Shown: positions 1 to 7,169 of the stretch, piece by piece
Position numbering within the stretch: position 1 is the first letter of the stretch
How the letters are laid out: every line of letters begins with the position of its first letter
DNA from: DASQLQ01 sp035629935
GTDB lineage: Bacteria > Actinomycetota > CADDZG01 > WHSQ01
Assembly (NCBI GenBank): GCA_035629935.1
Contig: DASQLQ010000051.1
Span: 1 to 25,090 of the forward strand
Direction of reading: 5' to 3'
DNA length: 25,090 nt
The notes under the pieces: model-generated
Database searches by the model: none
The model's input: the letters and a program-made list of their open reading frames with translations, nothing else
What the model was told of the DNA's origin: nothing
Translations under genes and position numbers: made by a program

Positions 1-5
1 GCAAG

Positions 6-2000
6 GTGACCAAGGCGCAAGCCAAGAAACGAATCGCCGAGCTCCGTGAAGCGATCGATTATCACTCCTATCGGTATCACGTCCTTGACGACCCGGAGAT
101 AGCCGACGCGGAGTACGACGCGTTGGTCGGCGAGCTCATGAGTCTCGAGGAACAGTTCCCCGAGCTCGTCACCTCCGATTCACCCACGCAACGGGTGGGG
201 GCCCCTCCATCGGACATGTTCGCTCCGGTCGAGCACCGCAGCCGGATGATGTCTCTGGACAACTGCTTCTCCTTGGAGGAGCTGCAAGCCTGGGGGAAAC
301 GCGTCGAGCGGGGGATCGGCAAAGCCGCCGGGTTCATCGTCGAGTTGAAGATGGACGGCGTCGCCGTGAACCTCACGTATGAGAACGGCAGGCTCGTGAG
401 CGGAGCGACTCGCGGTGACGGTCGCGTGGGAGAGGACATCACAGCCAACGTGAAGACCATCAAGGCGGTACCTCTCAAGTTGCGTGGCAAGCCCCCACCC
501 TTGATCGAGGCCCGGGGCGAGGTCTATATGCGCACAGACGATTTCGAGAAGTTGAACAGCGCGTTGGGCGAGCAGGGTCTGAAGACGTTCTCTAACCCGC
601 GGAACGGTGCCGCCGGCTCACTTCGTCAGAAGGACCCCGGGCTGACGGCCCAGCGGAACCTTTCACTGTTGTGCCATGGCGCGGGGGTAGTCCAAGGACG
701 GCGGTTCAAGTCCCACTGGGATGCGTTGGAGACCCTGCGGGATCTGGGTCTCAGGACGAACCCGGAGAACCGTCGGGTTGACGACCTAGACGCGGTTTAT
801 GAGTTCTGTCGCCACTGGCAGGAACACCGCCATGACGTCCCCTACGAGATCGATGGAGTTGTCGTGAAGGTCGATTCGATCGCTCAGCAGGAGGAGCTTG
901 GCTGGACCTCCAAGGCGCCTAGGTGGGCGATCGCGTACAAGTTCCCTCCAGAGGAACGAACCACACTGCTCAATGACATCTTCGCTTCGGTCGGGCGCAG
1001 CGGGGTGGTGACTCCGTTCGCGAGTCTCGAGACCGTTTTCGTCGGCGGGGTGAACATCACGACCGCAACGCTGCACAACGAAGACGAGGTCGCTCGCAAG
1101 GACGTGCGACCGGGTGACACTGTCGTCGTGCGTCGCGCCGGTGACGTGATCCCAGAGGTGGTCGGCCCCGTTCTCTCCTTGCGGCCCAAGGGCTTGAGGA
1201 GATGGAAGATGCCCAAGAACTGTCCATCGTGCGGCTCCGAGTTGGTGCGGGTCGAGGGAGAGTCGGCCACCCGCTGTCTGAACATCTATGAATGCTCCGC
1301 GCAGCGCCGCGAGCGGATCTTCCACTTCGCCAGCCGCGGTGGCATGGACATAGAGGGCCTCGGCTACCAGACGATCGTCGCACTCATCGAGAAGGGCTGG
1401 CTCTCGGACGTAAGTGACATCTATTTCTTGACCCGCGAGCAACTCTTCGAGTTGGAAGGCTTCAAGGACAAGTCGGTGGATAACCTCATGGCTTCCATCG
1501 AAGCGTCGCGAACCCGTCCTCTGGCCAGCCTCCTTCGGGCCCTCGGCATCCCGCACGTCGGTTCCACCGCGGCCGAGATCCTCGCTCGGGAGGTTCGTGC
1601 CATCGAAAAGCTCGAGTCGCTGTCCGCCGAGGAGTTCGAGCCGATCGAGGGGATCGGACCGATCATCGCCGGATCGATCGCATCGTTCTTCGCCGACAAA
1701 CGAAACCGAGCGGTGCTGAAGCGCCTCCGCGCGGGTGGCGTGAAACCGGTTCCGCCCGCCGCGAAGAAGGAGGGCCCACTTACCGGCAAGACATTTGTGC
1801 TCACGGGAGGGTTGGAAGGCTTCAGCCGGGACGAGGCAGCTCGTGCGATCGAAGACCTTGGAGGCAAAATGACGTCGAGCGTCTCCAAGAAGACCGATTA
1901 CGTCGTGGTGGGGGAGAACCCGGGTTCGAAGTACGACAAGGCCGTCGAGCTCGGCGTCGAGACCCTTGACGAGAAGGGGTTCAAGAAGCTTCTCGGCTAG
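6..2000 (+). CDS. ligA: NAD+-dependent DNA ligase
   Basis: Seals 3'-OH/5'-phosphate nicks using NAD+ in replication and repair. The 664-residue length is normal for LigA. The adenylation domain carries the nucleotidyl-lysine motif KMDG at residues 115-118, so K115 should be the AMP acceptor; MSLDN at 82-86 is the usual conserved segment of the NAD-binding region. An OB fold follows, then a four-cysteine zinc finger (CPSCG ... C ... C, roughly residues 405-430), helix-hairpin-helix repeats, and a C-terminal BRCT domain (about 590-664) with the expected TGK.FVLTG start. Translation begins at GTG at position 6, only five bases into the window, so an upstream start cannot be excluded. The gene is intact to its TAG stop. 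Long open frames on the opposite strand are shadows of its codon bias. Confidence 0.97.
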   Translation: MTKAQAKKRIAELREAIDYHSYRYHVLDDPEIADAEYDALVGELMSLEEQFPELVTSDSPTQRVGAPPSDMFAPVEHRSRMMSLDNCFSLEELQAWGKRVERGIGKAAGFIVELKMDGVAVNLTYENGRLVSGATRGDGRVGEDITANVKTIKAVPLKLRGKPPPLIEARGEVYMRTDDFEKLNSALGEQGLKTFSNPRNGAAGSLRQKDPGLTAQRNLSLLCHGAGVVQGRRFKSHWDALETLRDLGLRTNPENRRVDDLDAVYEFCRHWQEHRHDVPYEIDGVVVKVDSIAQQEELGWTSKAPRWAIAYKFPPEERTTLLNDIFASVGRSGVVTPFASLETVFVGGVNITTATLHNEDEVARKDVRPGDTVVVRRAGDVIPEVVGPVLSLRPKGLRRWKMPKNCPSCGSELVRVEGESATRCLNIYECSAQRRERIFHFASRGGMDIEGLGYQTIVALIEKGWLSDVSDIYFLTREQLFELEGFKDKSVDNLMASIEASRTRPLASLLRALGIPHVGSTAAEILAREVRAIEKLESLSAEEFEPIEGIGPIIAGSIASFFADKRNRAVLKRLRAGGVKPVPPAAKKEGPLTGKTFVLTGGLEGFSRDEAARAIEDLGGKMTSSVSKKTDYVVVGENPGSKYDKAVELGVETLDEKGFKKLLG

Positions 2001-2240
2001 GCGGCAGATTTGTGACGGTGAGGTCGGAGTTTCAGCGGTCCCGAGGGCCTGGGTGCGGCCCTGCCGACCCCGAACGGCGGTGGGCTCGGCCACCGGCGGA
2101 AAAACAAGAGTGGCGCTGAGGCGCCAGGAAACCGTTACCGATTTGGGCCCTTTGAGTAATAAAGGGTAGGTTGGCACGGCTTGTATTGGTCTGGGGCTCT
2201 GGGCGGAATCCCAACTGAGTGACGAAATGAGGTCGAGCTG
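2001..2240. other. Intergenic region after ligA with several hairpins
   Basis: No convincing gene. I see three inverted repeats. GGTCGG at 2022-2027 pairs with CCGACC at 2064-2069 around an inner GGGCC/GGCCC pair. A perfect TGGCGC-TGAG-GCGCCA hairpin lies at 2111-2126. CCCTTT at 2148-2153 pairs with AAAGGG at 2161-2166. None is followed by a T-run, so intrinsic termination of ligA is possible but unproven. Promoter elements of the next gene could not be fixed by eye. GAGG at 2229-2232, eight bases before the ATG at 2241, is a usable ribosome binding site. Confidence 0.5.
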
Positions 2241-3206
2241 ATGAGTCCGGAGGGTTCACGCACGTTCGAGAAGGAATGGCCCGCCTTAGCGGGTCGGCTC
2301 AATGGATTCCTGGCTCGCAAAGGCATCTCTCCAGATCAACGGGAGGACCTGGTCCAAGAGACCGGCGCTCGTCTGGTTGGCATGTGGCAATCCGTGGATC
2401 GCAACCGCCCCACCTGGGCCCTCACTCTTACGATCGCTCTGAACATCCTTCGCGACCGTTATCGCCGCGGCGAACCCGAGATCGCGACCGAGATCCCCGA
2501 CATCGCAGCGCATTACGACGTTGAGCAAGCGGGTCTCGCTCGTGTCGAGCTCGGGCGAGTGAAGAAGGCGCTCAGCAGTCTGACGGGTCCACAGCGGGCC
2601 GCCCTTCTCGCCGAGCTGGGATATCGCGAAGGCATGCACCGGCCAGACAGCAGCGCCGACAAGATGATGAGGTCTCGAGCCCGTCGTCGCCTGAATCTGA
2701 TCGTGGGTCGCGCGTCGGCTGGGTTGGCGTTGCAGTTCCGAAGGGCAGGCGAGCTCTTCCAAGCGTTGGTTGGATCGGGGGGCTCTGGTCTTCAGGCGGT
2801 TGGCTGCGCAGCCTGCGCCTTCCTGGCGTTCGGTGCTGCTGCTCCCCACGGAACCTTCGACCCTGCCGTCCCGTCACAGTCCCGATCCGATCTGGCACCG
2901 TTCGTTCACGACCTTGCCGACAACCAGGCTTCACATGCGTTAGGCGGCGTCGCGTCCCGCGCGCTGGCACCCGAAGGCACACTCCGGAATGGAGCGCGGG
3001 CGCGACGTTCGCTTAGCGGCACCCAGACAGCCGCCCCGAAGCAGCAGTCGGCACCGAAGCAGACCGGGACCTCGCCGGTTCCCGCTCCGTTGCCCGATCC
3101 GCCGCAGCCGCCTCCCAACCTGGGACGTGGGGCGCCTAAGGTGCGCCACCCGCTGATCGACCGGGTCCAGGCCGTGCTGAACGACGTGAACCCGACGAAG
3201 CTTTAA
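2241..3206 (+). CDS. ECF-like sigma factor with C-terminal membrane anchor (putative)
   Basis: A 321-residue protein. The N-terminus looks like sigma-70 region 2: DLVQETGARL at 37-46, then a W...IALN..RDRYRR pattern at 59-76. Residues about 104-156 look like region 4: LSSLTGPQRAALLAELGY, then a basic helix with RSRARRRL. Unlike a plain ECF factor of about 180-200 residues, it continues through a hydrophobic segment at about 183-201 into a Pro/Ala/Gln-rich tail of some 120 residues. The layout suggests a cytoplasmic sigma head tethered to the membrane with an exported tail. Region 4 is divergent, so promoter recognition is uncertain. No separate anti-sigma gene is adjacent. It stands alone and is followed by a strong terminator. 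The ATG is preceded by GAGG at 2229-2232. Alternative: a sigma-derived membrane regulator that no longer binds RNA polymerase. Confidence 0.65.
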   Translation: MSPEGSRTFEKEWPALAGRLNGFLARKGISPDQREDLVQETGARLVGMWQSVDRNRPTWALTLTIALNILRDRYRRGEPEIATEIPDIAAHYDVEQAGLARVELGRVKKALSSLTGPQRAALLAELGYREGMHRPDSSADKMMRSRARRRLNLIVGRASAGLALQFRRAGELFQALVGSGGSGLQAVGCAACAFLAFGAAAPHGTFDPAVPSQSRSDLAPFVHDLADNQASHALGGVASRALAPEGTLRNGARARRSLSGTQTAAPKQQSAPKQTGTSPVPAPLPDPPQPPPNLGRGAPKVRHPLIDRVQAVLNDVNPTKL

Positions 3207-3224
3207 CTACTCCGCACAAAAAGA

Positions 3225-3260
3225 ACCGGCGCGGGCGGTGCCCGCGCCGGTCTTGTATTT
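3225..3260 (+). terminator. Intrinsic terminator after the sigma-like gene
   Basis: A perfect 12-bp stem (3225-3236 with 3240-3251) closes a three-base GGT loop. It is followed by CTTGTATTT and preceded by an A-rich run, so it could work in both directions. It starts 18 bases after the TAA at 3204-3206. Confidence 0.85.
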
Positions 3261-3637
3261 CCGGTTTCGTCGTCCGCACTTCGCCCCCTCGGGCGCCCAG
3301 TGGACCAGTCTGGGGCGGTGACGCTTGGTGAACCGGTTGGATTCTGCCGGTGGCCCTACCTAGAGGTGGCCAGAATCCGTGTTACGAGGATCAGGCCACT
3401 AGCAGCCGGTCACCTCACGAGGTCCGCAGGAACTATGACTCAAGTCTGGACCACCTCCTTTCTCGTGTACCGGTATGAAACCACACCAGCCCGCCTGTAT
3501 TCCGAAAGTCGAATAGGTTTGTCCTGCTTTTTCTTGGCGGCAGGCCAGCGTTGGCGGCCGCCCCCCAACCTCGAATCGAGGACGAGCTGAGCGCCGACGG
3601 TCTCGACCGTCGGCGTAAAACGACAGGAGGGCTCCAC
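3252..3637 (+). promoter_or_regulatory. Structured leader / control region of the hydroxyacyl operon
   Basis: No gene is supported here; a 96-codon open frame at 3300-3590 has no ribosome binding site or recognisable protein. The region is rich in inverted repeats. GGATTCTG at 3339-3346 pairs with CAGAATCC at 3371-3378. GTGGCC at 3366-3371 pairs with GGCCAC at 3394-3399, with an inner ATCC/GGAT pair (3375-3378 and 3388-3391). The two stems share bases and cannot form together. GGTGGCC occurs twice (3349-3355, 3365-3371), and ACCGG at 3332-3336 pairs with CCGGT at 3347-3351. I do not recognise a known riboswitch class. Regulation is inferred only from the competing structures. Confidence 0.4.
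3593..3614 (+). promoter_or_regulatory. 22-bp perfect dyad upstream of the operon start (operator candidate)
   Basis: Two 10-base arms (3593-3602 and 3605-3614) are exact reverse complements around a 2-base centre. The dyad ends ten bases before the AGGAGG ribosome binding site at 3625-3630. Its length and tight spacer fit a dimeric repressor site, such as those used by TetR-family regulators of fatty-acid genes. It could instead be an mRNA hairpin limiting ribosome access. Confidence 0.5.
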
Positions 3638-4558
3638 ATGGGTTCTTTGGACGGCAAGGTAGCGATCGTCACCGGCGCAGGCCGGGGCATCGGTCGCGAG
3701 CACGTACTCGCTCTGGCCAAGGCCGGAGCAAAGATCGTCGTGAACGACCTCGGCGGCTCAACACACGGCGAGGGATCCGACCAGGCCCCTGCTCAGCAGG
3801 TCGCCGACGAGATCAAGGCGCTCGGAGGAGAAGCCACCGCCAACTACGACAACGTGGCGGACTTCCAGGGGGCCGAGAACATGATCAAACAGGCCATCGG
3901 AGAATTCGGCCGTCTCGACATCCTCGTCAACAATGCAGGCATCCTGCGCGATCGGATGCTCGTGTCGATGACCGAAGAGGAATGGGACGCGGTCATCGCA
4001 GTGCACCTCAAAGGCCATTTCGCACCGACCCACCACGCCGCCACTTACTGGAGGGCTCAGTCCAAAGAAGGCAACCCGATCAACGGTCGCGTGATCAACA
4101 CCTCGAGTCCCTCTGGGGTGTTCGGTAACGTCGGCCAGACCAACTACGGCGCCGCGAAGGCTGCGATCGCAGGGTTCACGATCATCGCCGCTCAAGAGCT
4201 GGGGCGATACGGGGTAACGGTCAACTGCCTCGCTCCCAACGCTCGCACCCGAATGACCGAGGACATCTTCGCCGGCATGCCCGCCCCCGCCGAAGGCGAG
4301 TTCGACCCGCTCGATCCCTCGAACATCTCGCCGATCGTCGTTGCGCTGGCTTCGGACGACGCGCAGAACATCACGGGTCAGTGCTTCTTCATCCTCGGTC
4401 CGACGATCAACGTGCTGAAGCCTTGGGATACGGGCACGGTGCTCAAGCAAGACGGTCCGTGGGAGCCCGAAGAGCTACTCGGCAAGCTCAAGGACGCATT
4501 CCCGAATGGGATCGCACCCGAAGGGATGCAGGCCATGCTCGGTAAGGCGTCGGCGTAG
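3638..4558 (+). CDS. Short-chain dehydrogenase, (R)-3-hydroxyacyl-CoA dehydrogenase type
   Basis: Predicted to oxidise (R)-3-hydroxyacyl-CoA, or act reversibly, with NAD(P). The start is ATG 3638 because AGGAGG lies at 3625-3630, seven bases upstream; the frame is open further upstream but without a ribosome site. The 306-residue protein has the Rossmann motif TGAGRGIG at 12-19, NNAG at 98-101, and the catalytic set S157, Y170 and K174 (YGAAK). Its length and the GQTNYGAAK region resemble the dehydrogenase part of peroxisomal MFE-2 (HSD17B4) and its actinobacterial homologues more than FabG. It is first in an operon with three hotdog-fold dehydratase genes; the next start is two bases past the stop. 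The exact substrate (fatty acyl, steroid side chain, polyketide) cannot be read from sequence. Confidence 0.88.
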   Translation: MGSLDGKVAIVTGAGRGIGREHVLALAKAGAKIVVNDLGGSTHGEGSDQAPAQQVADEIKALGGEATANYDNVADFQGAENMIKQAIGEFGRLDILVNNAGILRDRMLVSMTEEEWDAVIAVHLKGHFAPTHHAATYWRAQSKEGNPINGRVINTSSPSGVFGNVGQTNYGAAKAAIAGFTIIAAQELGRYGVTVNCLAPNARTRMTEDIFAGMPAPAEGEFDPLDPSNISPIVVALASDDAQNITGQCFFILGPTINVLKPWDTGTVLKQDGPWEPEELLGKLKDAFPNGIAPEGMQAMLGKASA

Positions 4559-4560
4559 GT

Positions 4561-5010
4561 ATGGCAGAAGACTTCATCGAATTCGACCTTCCCGTTCCTG
4601 CGGACAAGGTCAAGGAGTTCGCGCTGGCGGTCGGAAGTGAGGATCCGATCCACTTCGACGAAGAAGAGTCGCGCGAACGAGGTTTCCCCGCGCCGCTGGC
4701 GCCGCCGACGTTCACGACCACACAGATCTTCCCGGTGCCGCGAGAGGAACGAGAGCAGCGCCTCGGCGCGAACCTCGACTACGCCAGAGTGCTTCACGGG
4801 GAGCAGGAGTTCGTCTACGAGCGGCTGCCCATAGCCGGCGAGACGCTGAAAGGCCGCATGACGATCAGCAAAGACTTCACGAAAGAGGGCAAGCGAGGTG
4901 GCTCGATGCGCTTCGTCACTTACCAGTCGGTGTTCACGGATGCCGAAGGGGCCAAGGTGCTGACTGCTTATTACACGCTCCTTCAGACGTCGAAGGACGC
5001 GTCGACATGA
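4561..5010 (+). CDS. HadA-like dehydratase subunit (FAS1-type MaoC N-terminal domain)
   Basis: A single hotdog-fold protein of 149 residues. The pattern SEDPIHFDEEESRERGF at 26-42, then APPTF at 47-51, and RVLHGEQEF...RLPIAGE at 76-94 is typical of HadA/HadC and of FAS1-like dehydratase N-terminal domains. In mycobacterial HadAB this subunit binds the acyl chain while HadB supplies the catalytic Asp/His. It starts two bases after the SDR stop and its TGA overlaps the next ATG by four bases (ATGA), so translation is likely coupled and a heterodimer with the next product is expected. Whether the substrate sits on ACP or CoA is unknown. Confidence 0.82.
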   Translation: MAEDFIEFDLPVPADKVKEFALAVGSEDPIHFDEEESRERGFPAPLAPPTFTTTQIFPVPREEREQRLGANLDYARVLHGEQEFVYERLPIAGETLKGRMTISKDFTKEGKRGGSMRFVTYQSVFTDAEGAKVLTAYYTLLQTSKDAST

Positions 5011-5441
5011 TCGAAGAGAGCGCGCAATTACGGGAGTTGGTCTTCGGCCCCCTCACGAGAGAGGACTTCGTCCGCTACGCGAACGTCTCGGGCGATGACA
5101 ATCCGATCCACCAAGACGAGGAGTACGCCCGCAAGAGCGGCGCTCCGACGGTGTTCGCCATGGGGATGCTGAATGCCGGATACCTGGCAACAGCGGTGTC
5201 GCAGTGGTTCGGCGGTGCCCAGAGCATCCGGCGATTCAAGGTGCGTTTCACCACACGGGTGTGGGCCGGCGACGAAGTCGTCTGCACCGGACGGGTCGTT
5301 TCGATCCAAGACGGCATCGCTACCGTTGCACTCGAAGCAAAGAGACGAGGAAAGGGCCCAGAAGGATTGGGCCTCGATGAGGAAGAAACCGCGATCATCG
5401 GCGAAGCAGATGTCGAACTGTCACAGGAGGAGATTGCCTGA
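5007..5441 (+). CDS. HadB-like MaoC-family 3-hydroxyacyl dehydratase subunit
   Basis: A 144-residue hotdog protein carrying the hydratase motif SGDDNPIHQDEEYA at 28-41; D30 and H35 are the predicted catalytic pair. A second conserved stretch, RRFKVRFTTRVWAGDEV, is at 75-91. It is probably the catalytic partner of the HadA-like subunit encoded immediately upstream with a four-base overlap. Its TGA overlaps the following ATG by one base (TGATG), and AGGAGG at 5424-5429 serves that next gene. An insertion rich in charged residues near 112-127 is longer than I expect for HadB. Assignment to this family is firm; the pathway is inferred from neighbours. Confidence 0.85.
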   Translation: MIEESAQLRELVFGPLTREDFVRYANVSGDDNPIHQDEEYARKSGAPTVFAMGMLNAGYLATAVSQWFGGAQSIRRFKVRFTTRVWAGDEVVCTGRVVSIQDGIATVALEAKRRGKGPEGLGLDEEETAIIGEADVELSQEEIA

Positions 5442-6265
5442 TGCCACTCAACAAGAATCTGATCGGCAAGACGTATGACGAACAGACCTATGAGGTCACT
5501 GCCGATGCGATCGAGAAGTACGCACGGGCAACGAATGACCTGAACGAGCGCTACCTCGCCGGCGATGACTCAGTGGCGTCGCCCATCTTTCCAATCGTTC
5601 CTTCCTTCCAGTTCATGATGCAGGCCGGGATGGACCCAGAGCTCGAGGCCGACCTGTTGCGTCTCGTTCACGGCGAAGAGGAGCACGTTCTGCACAAGCC
5701 GATCCGCCCGGGGGACAAGCTCACTGCGAAGCCCGTGATCGAATCGATCGAGACGAAGGATTCAGGCGAGACCTTCACGGTCAAGATCGACCTGGTCGAC
5801 CAGAACGGCGAATCGGCGGCAACCGTGCGCGCTACTTCCTTCATCCGGGGCTCCGGCTCGGGTGCGAAGTCCGCGGCGGCTGCGGCGGAACCCGAGCGCG
5901 AGATCGTCCACGAGGAAAGCGTGAAGGTGGACGAGGACCAGACGCTCCGCTACGCGGAAGCGTCCGGGGACCCGAACCCGATCCACCAGGACGAGAACGT
6001 CGCCAAGATGGCCGGCCTTCCCGGGATCATCCTGCACGGCATGTGCACGATGGCGCTGGCTACGAAGGGCGCGGTCGACGCGCTCGCCGGTGGTGACCCC
6101 ACGAAGGTCAAAAAGGTCAGCGTGCGGTTCTCGAAGCCGGTCTTTCCCGGTCAGGAGCTAACGACGAAGTTCTGGAAAGAGTCTGACGGGATCTTCGGGT
6201 TCGAGACTTACAACGCCGACGGCCAGGCAGTTATCAAGAACGCGCAGGTCGAGATCGCGCCCTAA
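5441..6265 (+). CDS. Double-hotdog (R)-specific enoyl-CoA hydratase 2 (MaoC family)
   Basis: A 274-residue protein with two hotdog domains joined by an Ala/Ser-rich linker at about 137-150. The N-terminal half (about 1-135) is the FAS1-like, non-catalytic type. The C-terminal half carries the full hydratase-2 signature, YAEASGDPNPIH at 171-182, with D177 and H182 as the expected catalytic pair, then GIILHGMCTMA at 195-205. This is the architecture of the hydratase-2 part of MFE-2: it converts trans-2-enoyl-CoA to (R)-3-hydroxyacyl-CoA, which the SDR at the head of the operon could oxidise. The start is supported by AGGAGG at 5424-5429. Its TAA overlaps the convergent rhomboid gene's stop. Confidence 0.88.
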   Translation: MPLNKNLIGKTYDEQTYEVTADAIEKYARATNDLNERYLAGDDSVASPIFPIVPSFQFMMQAGMDPELEADLLRLVHGEEEHVLHKPIRPGDKLTAKPVIESIETKDSGETFTVKIDLVDQNGESAATVRATSFIRGSGSGAKSAAAAAEPEREIVHEESVKVDEDQTLRYAEASGDPNPIHQDENVAKMAGLPGIILHGMCTMALATKGAVDALAGGDPTKVKKVSVRFSKPVFPGQELTTKFWKESDGIFGFETYNADGQAVIKNAQVEIAP

Positions 6266-7155
6266 CAGGCGAAGTTGGCGGTTCTCCACAACACGAGGAT
6301 GATCGCCAGAGCGACCACTCCCACTGGGATCAGCAGGCGGCCGGCCCCCGACACGCGACCCGGCGGTTGATCGAGTCCGAAGGCAACCATCGCGCCCCCG
6401 GCTAATCCGCCAAGGTGGGCGAGGTTGTCGATGCCCGGGAAGATATAGCCGATCAAGAGGTTCAGTCCCACCAGGAAGATGATGTTCTTCAGGTACCCGC
6501 GCACGAAGGTCTGTTGTCGCCGGTTGTAGAGGAACACGAAAAGTGCTCCGATCACGCCGAAGATCGCACCCGAGGCACCCACACCGATCGTGTTGCAGGG
6601 ACCCATGGCATACGACAGAACGCTGCCGGTGAACCCCGAGATCAAGTAGACCGCCAGGAATCGGACCTTCCCGAACGCCTGCTCCACATTGGGGCCGAAG
6701 ATGAACAGCGCATACGAGTTGAAACCGATGTGCCACAGGATGCCGGGGGAGTGAAGGAACATCGGCGTCACCAGTCGATACCACTGGCCGTCGGCTATTG
6801 CGGGCGGGACCGCGCCGAGCGACCACGTGATGATGTCGTAGCGGCCTCCTGATTGCGCTGCGGCGGGGGCGAAAGACTGCAACAGCCAGATCGCAACGTT
6901 CACGACCAGGATCGTCATTACCACGGGCGCCGTGGCCCTCAGGGCAGAGCGGACCTTCGGGGCGGTCCGTCTCGCTTCAGCGACGCATTCGGGACAGTGC
7001 TGTCCTACCGAAGCGGGGATCGAACAACGGCCACAGATCGGCCGATCGCACCGAGAACAGCGCAGTTTCGTCGGCGTTTTCGGGTGCGCGTAGCAATAGG
7101 TGTCTTCTTGGGGGGCGTCGCTTTGCGGATGGAGCGGCGCATCGGGCGTCGTCAC
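6262..7155 (-). CDS. Rhomboid family intramembrane serine protease with N-terminal B-box-like zinc finger
   Basis: Cleaves transmembrane substrates inside the membrane. The 297-residue product opens with a Cys/His-rich segment (C21, H24, C33, C36, C41, C44, H53, C54, C57) resembling a B-box zinc finger, then a hydrophobic segment at about 77-93 and the rhomboid core. The catalytic serine is S195 in GASG (193-196) and the partner histidine is H247 in NLAHLGGLAGG. WHIGFN at 141-146 matches the conserved H..N region. The start is GTG at 7155; the nearby ATG at 7163 is out of frame and meets a stop after three codons. The gene diverges from the neighbour at 7170 across a 14-bp palindrome. At its 3' end the stop overlaps the convergent hydratase gene by four bases. 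Substrates are unknown. Confidence 0.92.
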   Translation of the reverse strand: MTTPDAPLHPQSDAPQEDTYCYAHPKTPTKLRCSRCDRPICGRCSIPASVGQHCPECVAEARRTAPKVRSALRATAPVVMTILVVNVAIWLLQSFAPAAAQSGGRYDIITWSLGAVPPAIADGQWYRLVTPMFLHSPGILWHIGFNSYALFIFGPNVEQAFGKVRFLAVYLISGFTGSVLSYAMGPCNTIGVGASGAIFGVIGALFVFLYNRRQQTFVRGYLKNIIFLVGLNLLIGYIFPGIDNLAHLGGLAGGAMVAFGLDQPPGRVSGAGRLLIPVGVVALAIILVLWRTANFAC

Positions 7156-7169
7156 GCGACCATGGTCGC
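7156..7169. promoter_or_regulatory. Perfect 14-bp palindrome filling a divergent intergenic gap
   Basis: GCGACCATGGTCGC equals its own reverse complement and occupies exactly the 14 bases between the GTG start of the rhomboid gene and the ATG start of the endonuclease/phosphatase gene. A symmetric operator acting on both genes is plausible. No -10 or -35 elements fit in the gap, so at least one promoter must lie inside the opposite gene. Confidence 0.5.

Noticed and set aside
786..2177. 463-codon open frame on the minus strand across ligA
   Set aside because: It mirrors ligA's codon bias, has no recognisable motif or ribosome site, and lies wholly opposite a well-supported gene for most of its length.
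3300..3440. tRNA-like fold in the leader region
   Set aside because: No T-loop GGTTCRA consensus and no acceptor stem with the right spacing; the pairs are ordinary inverted repeats.
3300..3590. 96-codon open frame in the leader before the SDR gene
   Set aside because: No ribosome site, no family resemblance, and it overlaps the inverted repeats; more likely non-coding.
3551..3637. N-terminal extension of the SDR gene to position 3551
   Set aside because: The extra 29 residues precede the normal SDR start, cross the 22-bp dyad and ignore the AGGAGG site at 3625-3630.
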